Assembly: GCA_028293125.1 (NCBI GenBank)
Contig: JAQGPJ010000071.1
Coordinates: 180,169 to 244,168, forward strand
Origin: Verrucomicrobiales bacterium
Lineage (GTDB): Bacteria; Verrucomicrobiota; Verrucomicrobiia; Verrucomicrobiales; V1-33
Direction: 5' to 3'
DNA length: 64,000 bases
How positions within the stretch are numbered: position 1 is the stretch's first letter; each line of letters begins with the position of its first letter. The position numbers were made by a program, and so were the translations under genes. The notes beneath the pieces were generated by a model. The model saw nothing but the letters and a program-made list of their open reading frames with translations, ran no database searches and had not been told where the DNA came from. Below are positions 46,438 through 54,204 of the stretch, piece by piece.

Positions 46438-46522
46438 TGCGGCCCCTTTGGATTTTCTCCCGTCTGCCGTATTCCCTGCCGCCGGCTTGGAAGGTTCCAG
46501 TCCGCGGTGAAGCATCACGCCA

Positions 46523-46972
46523 TCAGCCGCCGGCTCCCCTCCCATCCAGCCGGCCCGCCGCATAGGCTCCAAAAACCGCGCGGATTTCATCCCGCACCCG
46601 GCGGAAGACCGCCAGCTGCTCCTCCTCCGTTCCGGTGGCGTGCGCGGGGTCGTCGAAGGGAAAGTGGTGGCGGTTCACCTGGCCGGGAAACACGGGGCAG
46701 GCCTGATCGGCGTTGCCGCAGACGGTGATGACCGTCTCCACCGGCTCCGTCAGAAACTCCTGAAGGTGCTTGGAGTGGTGCCCGGAGATATCGATGCCGA
46801 TCTCGGCCATGACTTTGATGGCTAGGGGATGCACATACCCGGCGGGCTTGGAGCCGGCGCTGGCGATACGGAAGCCATTGCCGATGGCGGCGCGCACGAT
46901 GCCTTCCGCGAGGTGGGACCGGCAGCTGTTGCCGGTGCAGAGGATGAGGATAAGGGGTGGGGTGCCGGTCAT
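46523..46972 (-). CDS. arsC: arsenate reductase (low-molecular-weight phosphatase family)
   Basis: A 149-residue cytosolic enzyme reducing arsenate to arsenite. The P-loop is LCTGNSCRSHLAEG (residues 11-24) with nucleophile C12 and partner C17. The family's other key region is VITVCGNADQACPVFPG (about 81-97), which has Cys85 and Cys92 for the thioredoxin-type relay. It ends with FPFDDPA. Last gene of the arsR-DUF6428-aquaporin-arsC operon; arsenite would leave through the aquaporin. Confidence 0.93.
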   Translation of the reverse strand: MTGTPPLILILCTGNSCRSHLAEGIVRAAIGNGFRIASAGSKPAGYVHPLAIKVMAEIGIDISGHHSKHLQEFLTEPVETVITVCGNADQACPVFPGQVNRHHFPFDDPAHATGTEEEQLAVFRRVRDEIRAVFGAYAAGRLDGRGAGG

Positions 46973-47010
46973 GGCGGGGGTGGAGTTCCGCCGGTTGGCG
47001 GTCCGGTTGC

Positions 47011-47030
47011 TGGTTATTGGTTATTGGTCA
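47011..47030 (+). repeat. TTATTGG heptamer repeat at the end of the aquaporin gene
   Basis: Two tandem copies of the heptamer TTATTGG and a partial one. The repeat supplies the stop codon and last residues (LTNNQ) of the aquaporin. Confidence 0.6.
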
Positions 47031-47742
47031 GTGGGTGCTGGCGCGGCAGGGGGTGCCGGCATGGTCCGGCGCAGCATTCCCGGGTGCGGACCAGGGCGCA
47101 CAGTGGCACCGCCAGCAGCGCGCCCAGAACCGGGGCGGTCAAGTAGATCCAAAGGTGCTCCCAATGCCCGCCCATCACGGCGGGCGCCAGGGAGCGGACG
47201 GGGTTCATGGAGGCCCCGCTGACCGGCCCGGCAAACATGGCCTCCAAAGCGATCACCGCGCCCACGGCGGTGGCGGCGGTCATGCCCTTTTCCTTCGCGC
47301 CGGTGGTCACGCTGAGGATGGTCAGCATCAGCACCGCTGTCAGCACCGTCTCCAGAATGAAGCTTTGGCCAGGTGCCCCCGCCGGCAGGGTGGCTCCCAG
47401 TCCCGCATTGCCGGGAAACAGCAGGCGCAGCAGTCCACTGGCGGCGAAGGCGCCGGCGGTCTGCGCCGCCGCATAGCCCGGCACCGCGCTCAGGGGAAAG
47501 CGCCCTGCGGCGGCAAGGGCCAGGGAGACCGCCGGATTGAGGTGAGCCCCGCTGACATCCCCGAAGGTGTGGATCATCGCCAGCACCACAAGGCCGAAGA
47601 CCACGGCAATCCCCGCATGGCCGATGACGCCGCCGCTTTCCTGATTCACGATGATGGCCCCGGTGCCCATGAGAACGAGCGCAAAGGTGCCCAGCAGTTC
47701 AGCCATGAGCTTTCTCATATCCATCGTCTTCATCATCATCAT
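47014..47742 (-). CDS. aquaporin / glycerol-channel family protein in ars operon (AqpS-like)
   Basis: A protein of about 242 residues with six membrane spans and the two half-helix motifs: NPA in GAHLNPAVSLAL and a variant NPV in SGASMNPVRSL. In Sinorhizobium meliloti, an aquaglyceroporin in an ars operon lets arsenite run out downhill after ArsC reduction, replacing an active pump. The same gene order here supports that role. The ATG at 47742 lies just after the upstream stop; ATG 47718 (MRKLMAELLG) is an equally good start. The N-terminal extension to 47844 overlaps the DUF6428 gene and is ignored. Confidence 0.88.
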   Translation of the reverse strand: MMMMKTMDMRKLMAELLGTFALVLMGTGAIIVNQESGGVIGHAGIAVVFGLVVLAMIHTFGDVSGAHLNPAVSLALAAAGRFPLSAVPGYAAAQTAGAFAASGLLRLLFPGNAGLGATLPAGAPGQSFILETVLTAVLMLTILSVTTGAKEKGMTAATAVGAVIALEAMFAGPVSGASMNPVRSLAPAVMGGHWEHLWIYLTAPVLGALLAVPLCALVRTRECCAGPCRHPLPRQHPLTNNQ

Positions 47743-47744
47743 TA

Positions 47745-48227
47745 TCAGCAGCAGCCCGTGGTCCCGCAGCAGGATGAAGGTGCCGTGGCGCTGCCCGCCT
47801 TGGCCGGTCCGGCCGGCAGACCGCACAGCTCCGGAGCCAGGCACTCTGTGTGCTTGTGCGCCAGTTTCAGCACCACGGATTCGGAATCCACGCGGCGGCC
47901 CTCCACCGTGTACTGGGAAATGACCCGGTCCTCATATTCGATTTCCACCGGTATGGATTCATCCGTCAGGAAGGACCTGGCCTTATCCAGGATCTGAGCA
48001 GCCTTCCGGGCCTCCAGCCGGTGGTCCACATCCTCCCCGACCCAGACCTGAAGCTGGCAGGCGGTGGATTCCCTCAGGGTGCCGCCGCAGTCGATGAAGG
48101 TTTTCCGCACCAATCCCACCTCCGTCACATGAAAGGACACCGGCACCGGCGGGCCGTCCGGAAGCTCCAGTCGGAAGTGGCGGGATCCCGCGTTGGACAG
48201 AATGAGTTTAAGTTCACGGAGTGTCAT
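47745..48227 (-). CDS. DUF6428 family protein with C-terminal cysteines
   Basis: A 160-residue cytosolic protein of a family frequently found in arsenic operons and of unknown activity. An alpha/beta domain (about 1-125) has the segment FHVTEVGLVRKTFIDCGGTL. The tail ends CCGTTGCC and is preceded by other Cys/Thr/Ala residues, so it could bind arsenite or another thiophilic ion; that is inference. Its start overlaps the arsR stop by four bases. The family name is from memory of ars neighbourhoods. Confidence 0.78.
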   Translation of the reverse strand: MTLRELKLILSNAGSRHFRLELPDGPPVPVSFHVTEVGLVRKTFIDCGGTLRESTACQLQVWVGEDVDHRLEARKAAQILDKARSFLTDESIPVEIEYEDRVISQYTVEGRRVDSESVVLKLAHKHTECLAPELCGLPAGPAKAGSATAPSSCCGTTGCC

Positions 48228-48712
48228 GCTTTCGATAGGGTTGAGGTTTTGGTTTTGAGTTTGGATTTGGACCGGGCTTTGACTTGAATGCCGGGCAGGA
48301 GGGGGGATGGAGAGCCGTCCGCCGTTCTTGGGGCCGGGGACTTAACCGCTGCCAGTTCCTGCGGCAGGGGACAGCAGCTTTCAGCCCGCGCCGCCAGCCG
48401 CTCCGCCGCGCGCGCCGCGTCCGCCTTCAGGATGGCGGCATCAGCCGGCGGGACCTCAAAAAATCCGCCGATGGTCAGCAGCAGCTGGCGGTAGGCCGGC
48501 GACAGGCGGTAGTAGATCCACTTTTCGCAGCGCTCGCTGTCCAGCATGCCGGCCTTTTTGATGACCTGCAGATGGCTGGAGACCGAGGACTGCGGCATTT
48601 GAAGAATATCCGCCAGTTCGCAGACACACACCGGCCCGTCCGCCACCAGCTGCAGGATTCTCCAGCGGCTGGTGTCGGCCAAAGCATGGGCGAAGGCGGT
48701 GATGCGGGTCAT
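48224..48712 (-). CDS. arsR: ArsR/SmtB-family metalloregulator
   Basis: A 162-residue winged-helix repressor. The DNA-recognition region is ELADILQMPQSSVSSHLQVI (about 31-50). A Cys pair sits at the start of that helix region (VCVCELAD, Cys28 and Cys30), the classical arsenite-sensing position. Another Cys-Cys lies at about 112-113, and a Ser/Lys-rich tail follows. It is the first gene of the ars operon and presumably represses it; the candidate operator is at 48723-48743. Confidence 0.92.
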   Translation of the reverse strand: MTRITAFAHALADTSRWRILQLVADGPVCVCELADILQMPQSSVSSHLQVIKKAGMLDSERCEKWIYYRLSPAYRQLLLTIGGFFEVPPADAAILKADAARAAERLAARAESCCPLPQELAAVKSPAPRTADGSPSPLLPGIQVKARSKSKLKTKTSTLSKA

Positions 48713-48722
48713 GACGGTGATG

Positions 48723-48743
48723 ATCGTAACGGTAAAATACGAT
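48723..48743 (-). promoter_or_regulatory. candidate ArsR operator
   Basis: An imperfect palindrome ATCGTA-N9-TACGAT lies 10 bases upstream of the arsR start, within an AT-rich run suited to a promoter. ArsR-type repressors bind such inverted repeats overlapping their own promoters. The binding is inferred. Confidence 0.5.
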
Positions 48744-48759
48744 TTGTAAAGGGGGGAAG

Positions 48760-48910
48760 AGGTTAAAGGGTTCAGGGAATGGACTGAATGGAAACTGCCG
48801 GGACGGGAAACCGCTGCTTCAGACGTTCAATTTCATGAACCCATAAGCTGGCATCCAATAACTAATAACCATTAACTAACATTTTATCTGAACTCTGAAC
48901 CCTTTAACCT
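48760..48910 (+). repeat. second AGGTTAAAGGGTTCAGG inverted-repeat element
   Basis: Left arm at 48760-48777 and its near-complement at 48893-48910, separated by about 115 bases. The arms match the ends of the element at 14243-14504 (consensus AGGTWAAAGGGTTCAGG). The interior contains an imperfect heptamer run (AATAACT, AATAACC, ATTAACT at 48857-48877). It fills the gap between arsR and the DUF1080 gene. Confidence 0.7.
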
Positions 48911-48922
48911 TTTCATCAGCCC

Positions 48923-49654
48923 TCAGCCGGCGGTTTTGATTTTGAGGTTCCGGAAGGCCACCGGACCGTGGTCCCCTTGGAGCATGAGGGGGCCGAGGGG
49001 TTTCTCATCGTTGAAGTGGGCGGAGCGGGTGGGGCCGTCCACCTCCACGTTCTCGTGAATGACCTTGCCGTTGAGGGTGACTTTGAGGAATTTAGCGTTC
49101 TCCGTTTTTTTACCGGCGCTGTCGAAGCGCGGGGCGCGGAATTCGATGTCAAAGGTCTGCCATTCGCCGGGGGCTTTGCTGGCGTTCAGAGCGGGGGCCT
49201 TGCCTTGGAAGCCGACACCTTTCTCCGGGCGCTCGTAAAGGCCGCCGCAGTCGCTGAAGGCGATGTCCTTTTTGCCGAAGCTGTCGAAAATCTGGACCTC
49301 GTAGCGGCCCTGCATGTAGATGCCGGAGTTCGATCCCTGAGGCACGCAGAACTCCACATGCAGGGTGCAGTCGCCGAATTCCCCCTCCGTCAGCAGGTCG
49401 GTGGTGGGCTTCTCCGGGGTGTTGAGCAGCACGCCGGTGCCCGGGTTGGGGGTGAAGGCGCGGGCATTGGCCGGATTGAGGGTCACGGCCTTCACGGCCT
49501 GCCAAGTGCTGCCGGCGGGGGCTTTCCAGCCGGTGAGGCTGCCGCCGTCAAACAGGCTGCGCTCCTGCTCCCCGGCACGGGCGGGCAGGGCGGAAAGAAG
49601 TCCCAGCAGGAGGGAGGCGATGGCGGCGGAGCGGATGGATGCGGATGTTTTCAT
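48923..49654 (-). CDS. exported DUF1080 (3-keto-disaccharide hydrolase-like) protein
   Basis: A 243-residue secreted protein. The signal peptide ends near LPARAGE (about residue 28). The rest is one DUF1080 jelly-roll domain: SLFDGGSLTGWK at the start, then DCTLHVEFCVPQGSNSGIY, YEVQIFDSFG, and LQGDHGPVAFRNLKIK at the end. DUF1080 proteins include 3-keto-glycoside hydrolases and are abundant in Verrucomicrobiota and Planctomycetota. The frame extends to 50002, but ATG 49654 starts the signal peptide. The 226 bases upstream contain GGAT-type short repeats and no gene. Confidence 0.88.
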   Translation of the reverse strand: MKTSASIRSAAIASLLLGLLSALPARAGEQERSLFDGGSLTGWKAPAGSTWQAVKAVTLNPANARAFTPNPGTGVLLNTPEKPTTDLLTEGEFGDCTLHVEFCVPQGSNSGIYMQGRYEVQIFDSFGKKDIAFSDCGGLYERPEKGVGFQGKAPALNASKAPGEWQTFDIEFRAPRFDSAGKKTENAKFLKVTLNGKVIHENVEVDGPTRSAHFNDEKPLGPLMLQGDHGPVAFRNLKIKTAG

Positions 49655-49880
49655 GGCAGTGGACAGGTGGGTGGTTGGACTGACGGATGGATGGATAAAT
49701 GGAGCAAGGATTGGCTGGTGGTTGAATAAGAGAACGGGACTGGAGACTGGAAGGAGGCAGGGGAAGGGGACGCGGCATCCAGAGCATGGCCGCCGGAATG
49801 CGGGCGGGCCGGAACGTGAAGGCCCTGTGAATACGCGGCGGATGTGCCATCGCTTGCGGGCAGACTGAGGGACGGGCAGG

Positions 49881-51077
49881 ATGGCCGACTTTTTATTTAT
49901 GACAGGAAAACCGGCAATCAGGAGGAACTGGAGGACATGGGTGGAGGTGGATCTGGGGGCAGTGCGGAAAAATGCACGGGCCGCGCAGCAGTGTCTGCAC
50001 ACGGATCAGCCAGGCATCGTGGCCGTGGTGAAGGCGGACGGCTACGGTCTGGGCATGGTGCCGGTGGCGCGGGCGGTGCAGGACGTGGTGCGGGCGTTTG
50101 CGGTGGCGAATGTGAGCGAGGCCATGGCGCTGCGCGAGGGCGGCATCACCAGTCCCGTCTATGTGCTGGGGCCGGCCCTGCCTTGGGAAAGGACGGCGCT
50201 GGTGGAGGGCGCAGGCTTCTGTCCGTCGGTCTCGGACGTGGCGGAGGCGCGGGCGTATGCCCGGACGGCGGAGGCGGCGGGCCGGAAACTGTCGGTGCAT
50301 GTGGTGGTGGACACGGGCATGGGACGCATGGGCGCGCTGCCGGCCATGGCGGCGGAGGTGGTGTGGGAAGTGGCCGCCAGCCGCTGGCTGGAGCTGGACT
50401 CCGTGGCCTCGCATTTTCCGTCGGCGGACACCGACCGGCATTTCACCGTGGAGCAGGAGCAGGGATTCCGGCATCTGATCCAGTCCCTGCAGGAGGCGGG
50501 GCTGCCGCTGGAGCGCACCCAGATCGCCAACAGCGCGGGCCTAACCGCCTACACCCGGCGCGGCGGTCCGGAGCTGGCGCGGGCGGGGCTGATCCTTTAC
50601 GGCGTGTCCCCGGTGGAGGAATGCCGGAAACTGCTGTCGCCGGTGGCCTCCTGGTTCACCCGGATCACCCAGGTGCGCACCCTGCCGCCGGGCTGGGGGG
50701 TGAGCTATGGGCGCACCTATGTCACGTCCGGGCCCACCCGCGTGGGCACCTTGGCGGTGGGTTATGCGGACGGCTATCCCCGCCAGCTTTCCGGGCAGGG
50801 GGCGCAGGTGCTCATCGGTGGCCGGCGCTGCCCGGTGCTGGGACGGGTGACCATGGACCAGCTGATGGTGGATGTGTCCGCGCTGCCGGTGGATTCCACA
50901 GTGCCGGGCACGGAGGCGGTGCTCTTCGGATGCCAGGGGGAAGGGGAGATCACGGTGGACGAGCTGGCCGCCTGGAGCGGCACCATCTCCTGGGACATCC
51001 TGACCGGCTTGGGGCCGAGGGTGCACCGGGTTTACCTCCCTGCGCCGGCGCAGGAGGCGGGGAATGTGGAAGGATAG
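49881..51077 (+). CDS. alr: alanine racemase
   Basis: A 398-residue PLP enzyme making D-alanine for peptidoglycan. The PLP lysine is K51 in AVVKADGYGLG, and the second catalytic residue is the Tyr of GWGVSYGRTY (Y276). The barrel (about 18-250) and the C-terminal beta domain are complete, with GYADGYPRQLSG and GRVTMDQLMVDVS. A purine-rich GGGCAGG precedes the ATG. Codon choice matches the surroundings. No partner gene is nearby. Confidence 0.95.
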   Translation: MADFLFMTGKPAIRRNWRTWVEVDLGAVRKNARAAQQCLHTDQPGIVAVVKADGYGLGMVPVARAVQDVVRAFAVANVSEAMALREGGITSPVYVLGPALPWERTALVEGAGFCPSVSDVAEARAYARTAEAAGRKLSVHVVVDTGMGRMGALPAMAAEVVWEVAASRWLELDSVASHFPSADTDRHFTVEQEQGFRHLIQSLQEAGLPLERTQIANSAGLTAYTRRGGPELARAGLILYGVSPVEECRKLLSPVASWFTRITQVRTLPPGWGVSYGRTYVTSGPTRVGTLAVGYADGYPRQLSGQGAQVLIGGRRCPVLGRVTMDQLMVDVSALPVDSTVPGTEAVLFGCQGEGEITVDELAAWSGTISWDILTGLGPRVHRVYLPAPAQEAGNVEG

Positions 51078-51628
51078 GATAAGCGGCAGGCCAGGATTTC
51101 CGGCCGGGCCTGCCTAACCGGATATCCCTGATATTTCCCACTGCCTAATACTATTTCCGGTGGCCATTTGGTAAATTTCATTGCCGCCGCAAGACGGCTG
51201 GAAATATGTTTTTCGGGAAATTCGTCAGCAGGATTTTGGGCGCGGATTTCAGCGGCCTGGGTAGAACAGCCGTCCCGGCTGTGACGTCGGGCGTCCTGCC
51301 CGGTGTCGGAAGAATCGGTCTTTCCAGCGGCCTCTTCCAAAGAATAGGGGCTGCTTTGGGCTCCTGAAAACTGCCCGGGCACGGCACCGGGCAGAATGCC
51401 CGGCGTCACAGCCAAGATAGCTGTTCGCCCGCTGGCTGCGGCGTGTTGTCAGCGGCTTTACCAAGTTCCGCACCGATTGCAAATTGTTAGGTGAATTTTA
51501 AAGTTAGTTCATAGATAATCTATTATTTAATTTAATTACCATAAGCAGTTCATAAAAATCGTAACTCGTTTACGTTTACGTTTAATAATTTGTGACTTTT
51601 ATATAGCAAAGTAAAATGAGAGATGCCC
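51078..51628. other. intergenic region: repeat element then AT-rich stretch
   Basis: About 550 bases. The first part is GC-rich and contains the inverted-repeat element at 51263-51427. From about 51480 to 51620 the sequence turns strongly AT-rich, with several TTTAC/TTTAA words and GTTTAC in tandem. No gene was seen. It separates alr from the minus-strand sulfatase cluster. Confidence 0.6.
51263..51427. repeat. 165-base imperfect inverted-repeat (MITE-like) element
   Basis: Arms of about 45 bases: 51263-51307 and the complement at 51383-51427. The shared core is GGCTGTGACG.CGGGC.T.C and continues TGCCCGGTG. Roughly four in five positions match, with a 75-base loop. It could fold into a long hairpin or be a non-autonomous mobile element; short frames across it are not supported as genes. 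Confidence 0.7.
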
Positions 51629-52393
51629 TTACCAGTGCAGCTCCGCTCCGAGGATCAGGCCCGAGGCGGTAATATCGTAGGTGAAACCTCCATTTTGATA
51701 GTCAGTATCGAGCCAGCGGTAACCGAGGCCCACGTTGATGTTCTCCTTCACACGGTATCCGATGAGCCCGACAGCCTGCCATGTGGAATCGGAATCACCG
51801 GCCCCGACGTCTCCGGTCAGCCTGAGGAACCACGGGCCGCCCAGGTTCTGCTGAAGCCGCACTCCCACAATGCCGTCCACCCAATAATCGTCCCCCGACC
51901 GTTTGACGTCGTCCACCCGCACACCGTCGAGGGAGATGGCCATGTCGAGCCCGTTGATGCGCGCGCCGCCATAAAGCATGATGCTCGTCTGCTCACTGGA
52001 AACTATCTGATAGTTTAGCGTGACATTGCCGAGAAACTGCTTCATTTTTAGATCCACGCTGGAGAAGAGCACACCCCGGGTGGGCGCCGAGGGACTGAGT
52101 TCCGCATAATTGATGTCGGTCAGGAGACTCCAGCGCCCCTTGCGCGCCTCAAAGACTCCCATGAAGCCGAAGTCCAGCACGTCGAAGATGTCGCTGAAAG
52201 GCACGTCGAGATCCGCGGTCAGTCCGTGCACGCCGGTGGTTCCCTCCAGTCCTTGCGCCCAGAGGTAGCTCCCGACCGAAAACTGCCAGCCGGACTCCTC
52301 CGGCACCGGCGGCAGAGGAGCCGGAGGAGGAGGGCCGGCCAGTGCGGGAAGTGCAGTGAGAACGAGGGACGGGAGGATCAGTGTGGATTTCAT
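51629..52393 (-). CDS. outer-membrane beta-barrel protein
   Basis: A 254-residue exported protein. The signal peptide ends near LPALAGP, and a Pro-rich linker follows. An eight- to ten-strand barrel is suggested by alternating hydrophobic strands, with aromatic ends (FSVGSYLWAQGLEG, SIMLYGGARINGLD, INVGLGYRWLDTDY, final GAELHW). Proteins of this type are described as hypothetical outer-membrane proteins. Last gene of the minus-strand cluster. The frame opens at 52510, but ATG 52393 starts the signal peptide. Confidence 0.78.
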   Translation of the reverse strand: MKSTLILPSLVLTALPALAGPPPPAPLPPVPEESGWQFSVGSYLWAQGLEGTTGVHGLTADLDVPFSDIFDVLDFGFMGVFEARKGRWSLLTDINYAELSPSAPTRGVLFSSVDLKMKQFLGNVTLNYQIVSSEQTSIMLYGGARINGLDMAISLDGVRVDDVKRSGDDYWVDGIVGVRLQQNLGGPWFLRLTGDVGAGDSDSTWQAVGLIGYRVKENINVGLGYRWLDTDYQNGGFTYDITASGLILGAELHW

Positions 52394-52665
52394 GGTGGTT
52401 GGTGAGTTGTTGGAGATGAGTGTCAATAGGACGCGTGCCCCGGGACCGGATACCAAATGGCACCGGGCCCGGAGAACTACGCGCCGCTGGCTGCTCCGGC
52501 GGTGTGACAAACGGTGGTGCCGGCGGCGAAGGCGCTGGGATTCACAACGGAGATGGCTGGCGGTTCATGACGGTGGGATTGTGTTTGCAGTGGTGGTTTT
52601 AAAATGGCGGCAACAGAGGGAACTTTTGGTTTCGCTGCTTCCCCATTCTTACTGGAGCCCGGATT

Positions 52666-53508
52666 TCATTTTGGGAACAGAAGTGTAATGCCGCCGCGCA
52701 GGCCCCATTCCGGACTGCCTTGGGGAGCTTCCGCATAATAGCGGGCTCCGGCGAAGAGCTGCACAGGATGCCCGCCGATCTTAACAATCTGCGCGACGAT
52801 GAAATTGAGGGGAAGCGTCCACTGATCAGCGGTCCAGTTGTAGGTGGACTCGGAATTCAGCGTAAAGGTCGTCAGCTTCGGTGTTGTGTAGGAAAGGAAA
52901 GGCTGGAGGAACGTGGCATTCACCTCGCCACGGTCGTCATTGCCCGCATAGGACCAGAGATGATTGGCGAGGACGCCGTAAGTCCAGCCGTGCTCCTGCT
53001 TGAGCAACAGCGCAGTCGGACCCGCGCCCCATTTTTCGCCACCCAGCAAATCATCCGTCGCGCTGGGCCAGAGGAACACCGGTCCCACCGCCCAGATCCA
53101 GCCGCCTGCGGTCGGCTTCTTTGGCGAGAAAAAGAAACTCTGGACGGTGTCTCCGAGCCCGCTGGCATCGTCAATCCCGGGAGCCGGCGACTCCGCATCA
53201 ATGACCGGCAGGATGGTGCGCACGATGAGATTCCAGTCCTCATTGAGCGACAACGGAATGACCGGCTGAATATTCAGAGTGAACTTCCCGGCACCGTTGG
53301 GCCCAATGCCATCGTCCCAGTTGAACTGGAACGGCACACTGATCAGTGAGGCCACCGGATTGCTGAGTTTCTTCGCCAGTTCCGCAGCGTCGTTCGCCGG
53401 GGCGGCAACGCCGCCGGCGGGAGAGGCCTGGTCTGGTGTCGCTTGGTTCCCGGCGAAAAGCGGCCCGGTCACAGAGAGGGCTATTGATAGCCGGATGAAG
53501 AGTTTCAT
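52666..53508 (-). CDS. outer-membrane transporter-like protein (phenol MetA-pathway type)
   Basis: A 280-residue exported protein with a signal peptide ending near PLFAGNQ. Strand patterns such as VPFQFNWDDGIGPNG, FTLNIQPVIPLSLN and WIWAVGPVFLWPSA are typical of proteins annotated as 'transporter' or 'MetA-pathway of phenol degradation'. It would form an outer-membrane channel of unknown substrate. Between it and the 51629 gene lies a 270-base gap with nothing recognisable. Confidence 0.75.
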   Translation of the reverse strand: MKLFIRLSIALSVTGPLFAGNQATPDQASPAGGVAAPANDAAELAKKLSNPVASLISVPFQFNWDDGIGPNGAGKFTLNIQPVIPLSLNEDWNLIVRTILPVIDAESPAPGIDDASGLGDTVQSFFFSPKKPTAGGWIWAVGPVFLWPSATDDLLGGEKWGAGPTALLLKQEHGWTYGVLANHLWSYAGNDDRGEVNATFLQPFLSYTTPKLTTFTLNSESTYNWTADQWTLPLNFIVAQIVKIGGHPVQLFAGARYYAEAPQGSPEWGLRGGITLLFPK

Positions 53509-53587
53509 GACGAGGTTTCTTCTTCGAGAGTTAAAAACCTTAATTTTACGTTAGGTCAGGCTTTCGACCGGAAAGGGAGCGGCACGA

Positions 53588-54151
53588 TCAGTAAGGACAC
53601 GGGGGGATGGTCGGCACACCTTTTGCAACAGGCGCAAGGACATAGACAGTCTTGCCATTGATGTAGTAAGTGTAGTAATAAACTCCGCTGATAAAATAGA
53701 AGCTGGCCGCTCCATACACGCGCACGACGCAGTCCGGGGGCAAGGCGTATATGTAACCCGCGGGATTGCGCGGATCAAAGGGACCACGGGGATCAAAAGC
53801 TCCGCGCGGATCGTAAATGCCTCTTGGGTCCGCTACACCGCGGGGATCGGCCACACCGCGGGGATCGGCCACACCACGGGGATCGGCTTTGCCGCGCGGG
53901 TCGGCGGCACCCCGCGGATCAGCTTTGCCGCGCGGGTCGGCTTTCCCACGAGGATCGGCTTTACCACGCGGGTCAGCGGCGCCCCGCGGATCGGCTTTAC
54001 CACGCGGGTCCGCAGCCCCTCGGGGGTCAGCCGCTCCCTTGGGATTGGCGGGGCGCTGGCGCGGTGCCGCCACGCTCTGAGGAACTATGGTCGCAGTGGT
54101 CGCCGCGGCGAGGAGAGAAAAGAGTAAAGTGCGTGAATGGATCCGTTTCAT
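53588..54151 (-). CDS. exported hexapeptide-repeat (xADPRG) protein
   Basis: A 187-residue secreted protein. The signal peptide ends near SVAAP (about residue 30). Residues 40-129 are fifteen consecutive hexapeptides of the form [A/K/V]-A-D-P-R-G, the last three degenerate (IYDPRG, AFDPRG, PFDPRN). Residues 130-187 are a Tyr-rich beta segment (YIYALPPDCVVRVYGA, YYYTYYINGKTVYV) resembling the small YXV-type domain of exported proteins such as DUF6515. No enzyme motif is present. The repeats are charged, turn-rich and probably extended; a surface or spacer role is a guess. Confidence 0.72.
   Translation of the reverse strand: MKRIHSRTLLFSLLAAATTATIVPQSVAAPRQRPANPKGAADPRGAADPRGKADPRGAADPRGKADPRGKADPRGKADPRGAADPRGKADPRGVADPRGVADPRGVADPRGIYDPRGAFDPRGPFDPRNPAGYIYALPPDCVVRVYGAASFYFISGVYYYTYYINGKTVYVLAPVAKGVPTIPPCPY
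53765..54034 (-). repeat. 18-base tandem repeat array (15 copies) within coding sequence
   Basis: Fifteen contiguous 18-base units encode the xADPRG hexapeptides. Copies vary mostly at third positions and in the first codon (Ala, Lys or Val), which shows past selection on the protein. The array is in frame and is not a CRISPR. Confidence 0.9.
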
Positions 54152-54204
54152 GACTGGTTAGCCTCGAAAGTTGGTTGGTTTTGGACGTTTAAGGGCAGTG
54201 GAGG

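Noticed and set aside
51032..51415. Minus-strand frames across the 51.2 kb inverted repeat
   Set aside because: They coincide with the repeat arms and have no family match; better explained as a repeat element.
53765..54034. Regular 18-base repeats that might suggest a CRISPR array
   Set aside because: Units are contiguous with no unique spacers and are in frame with a signal-peptide-bearing protein.
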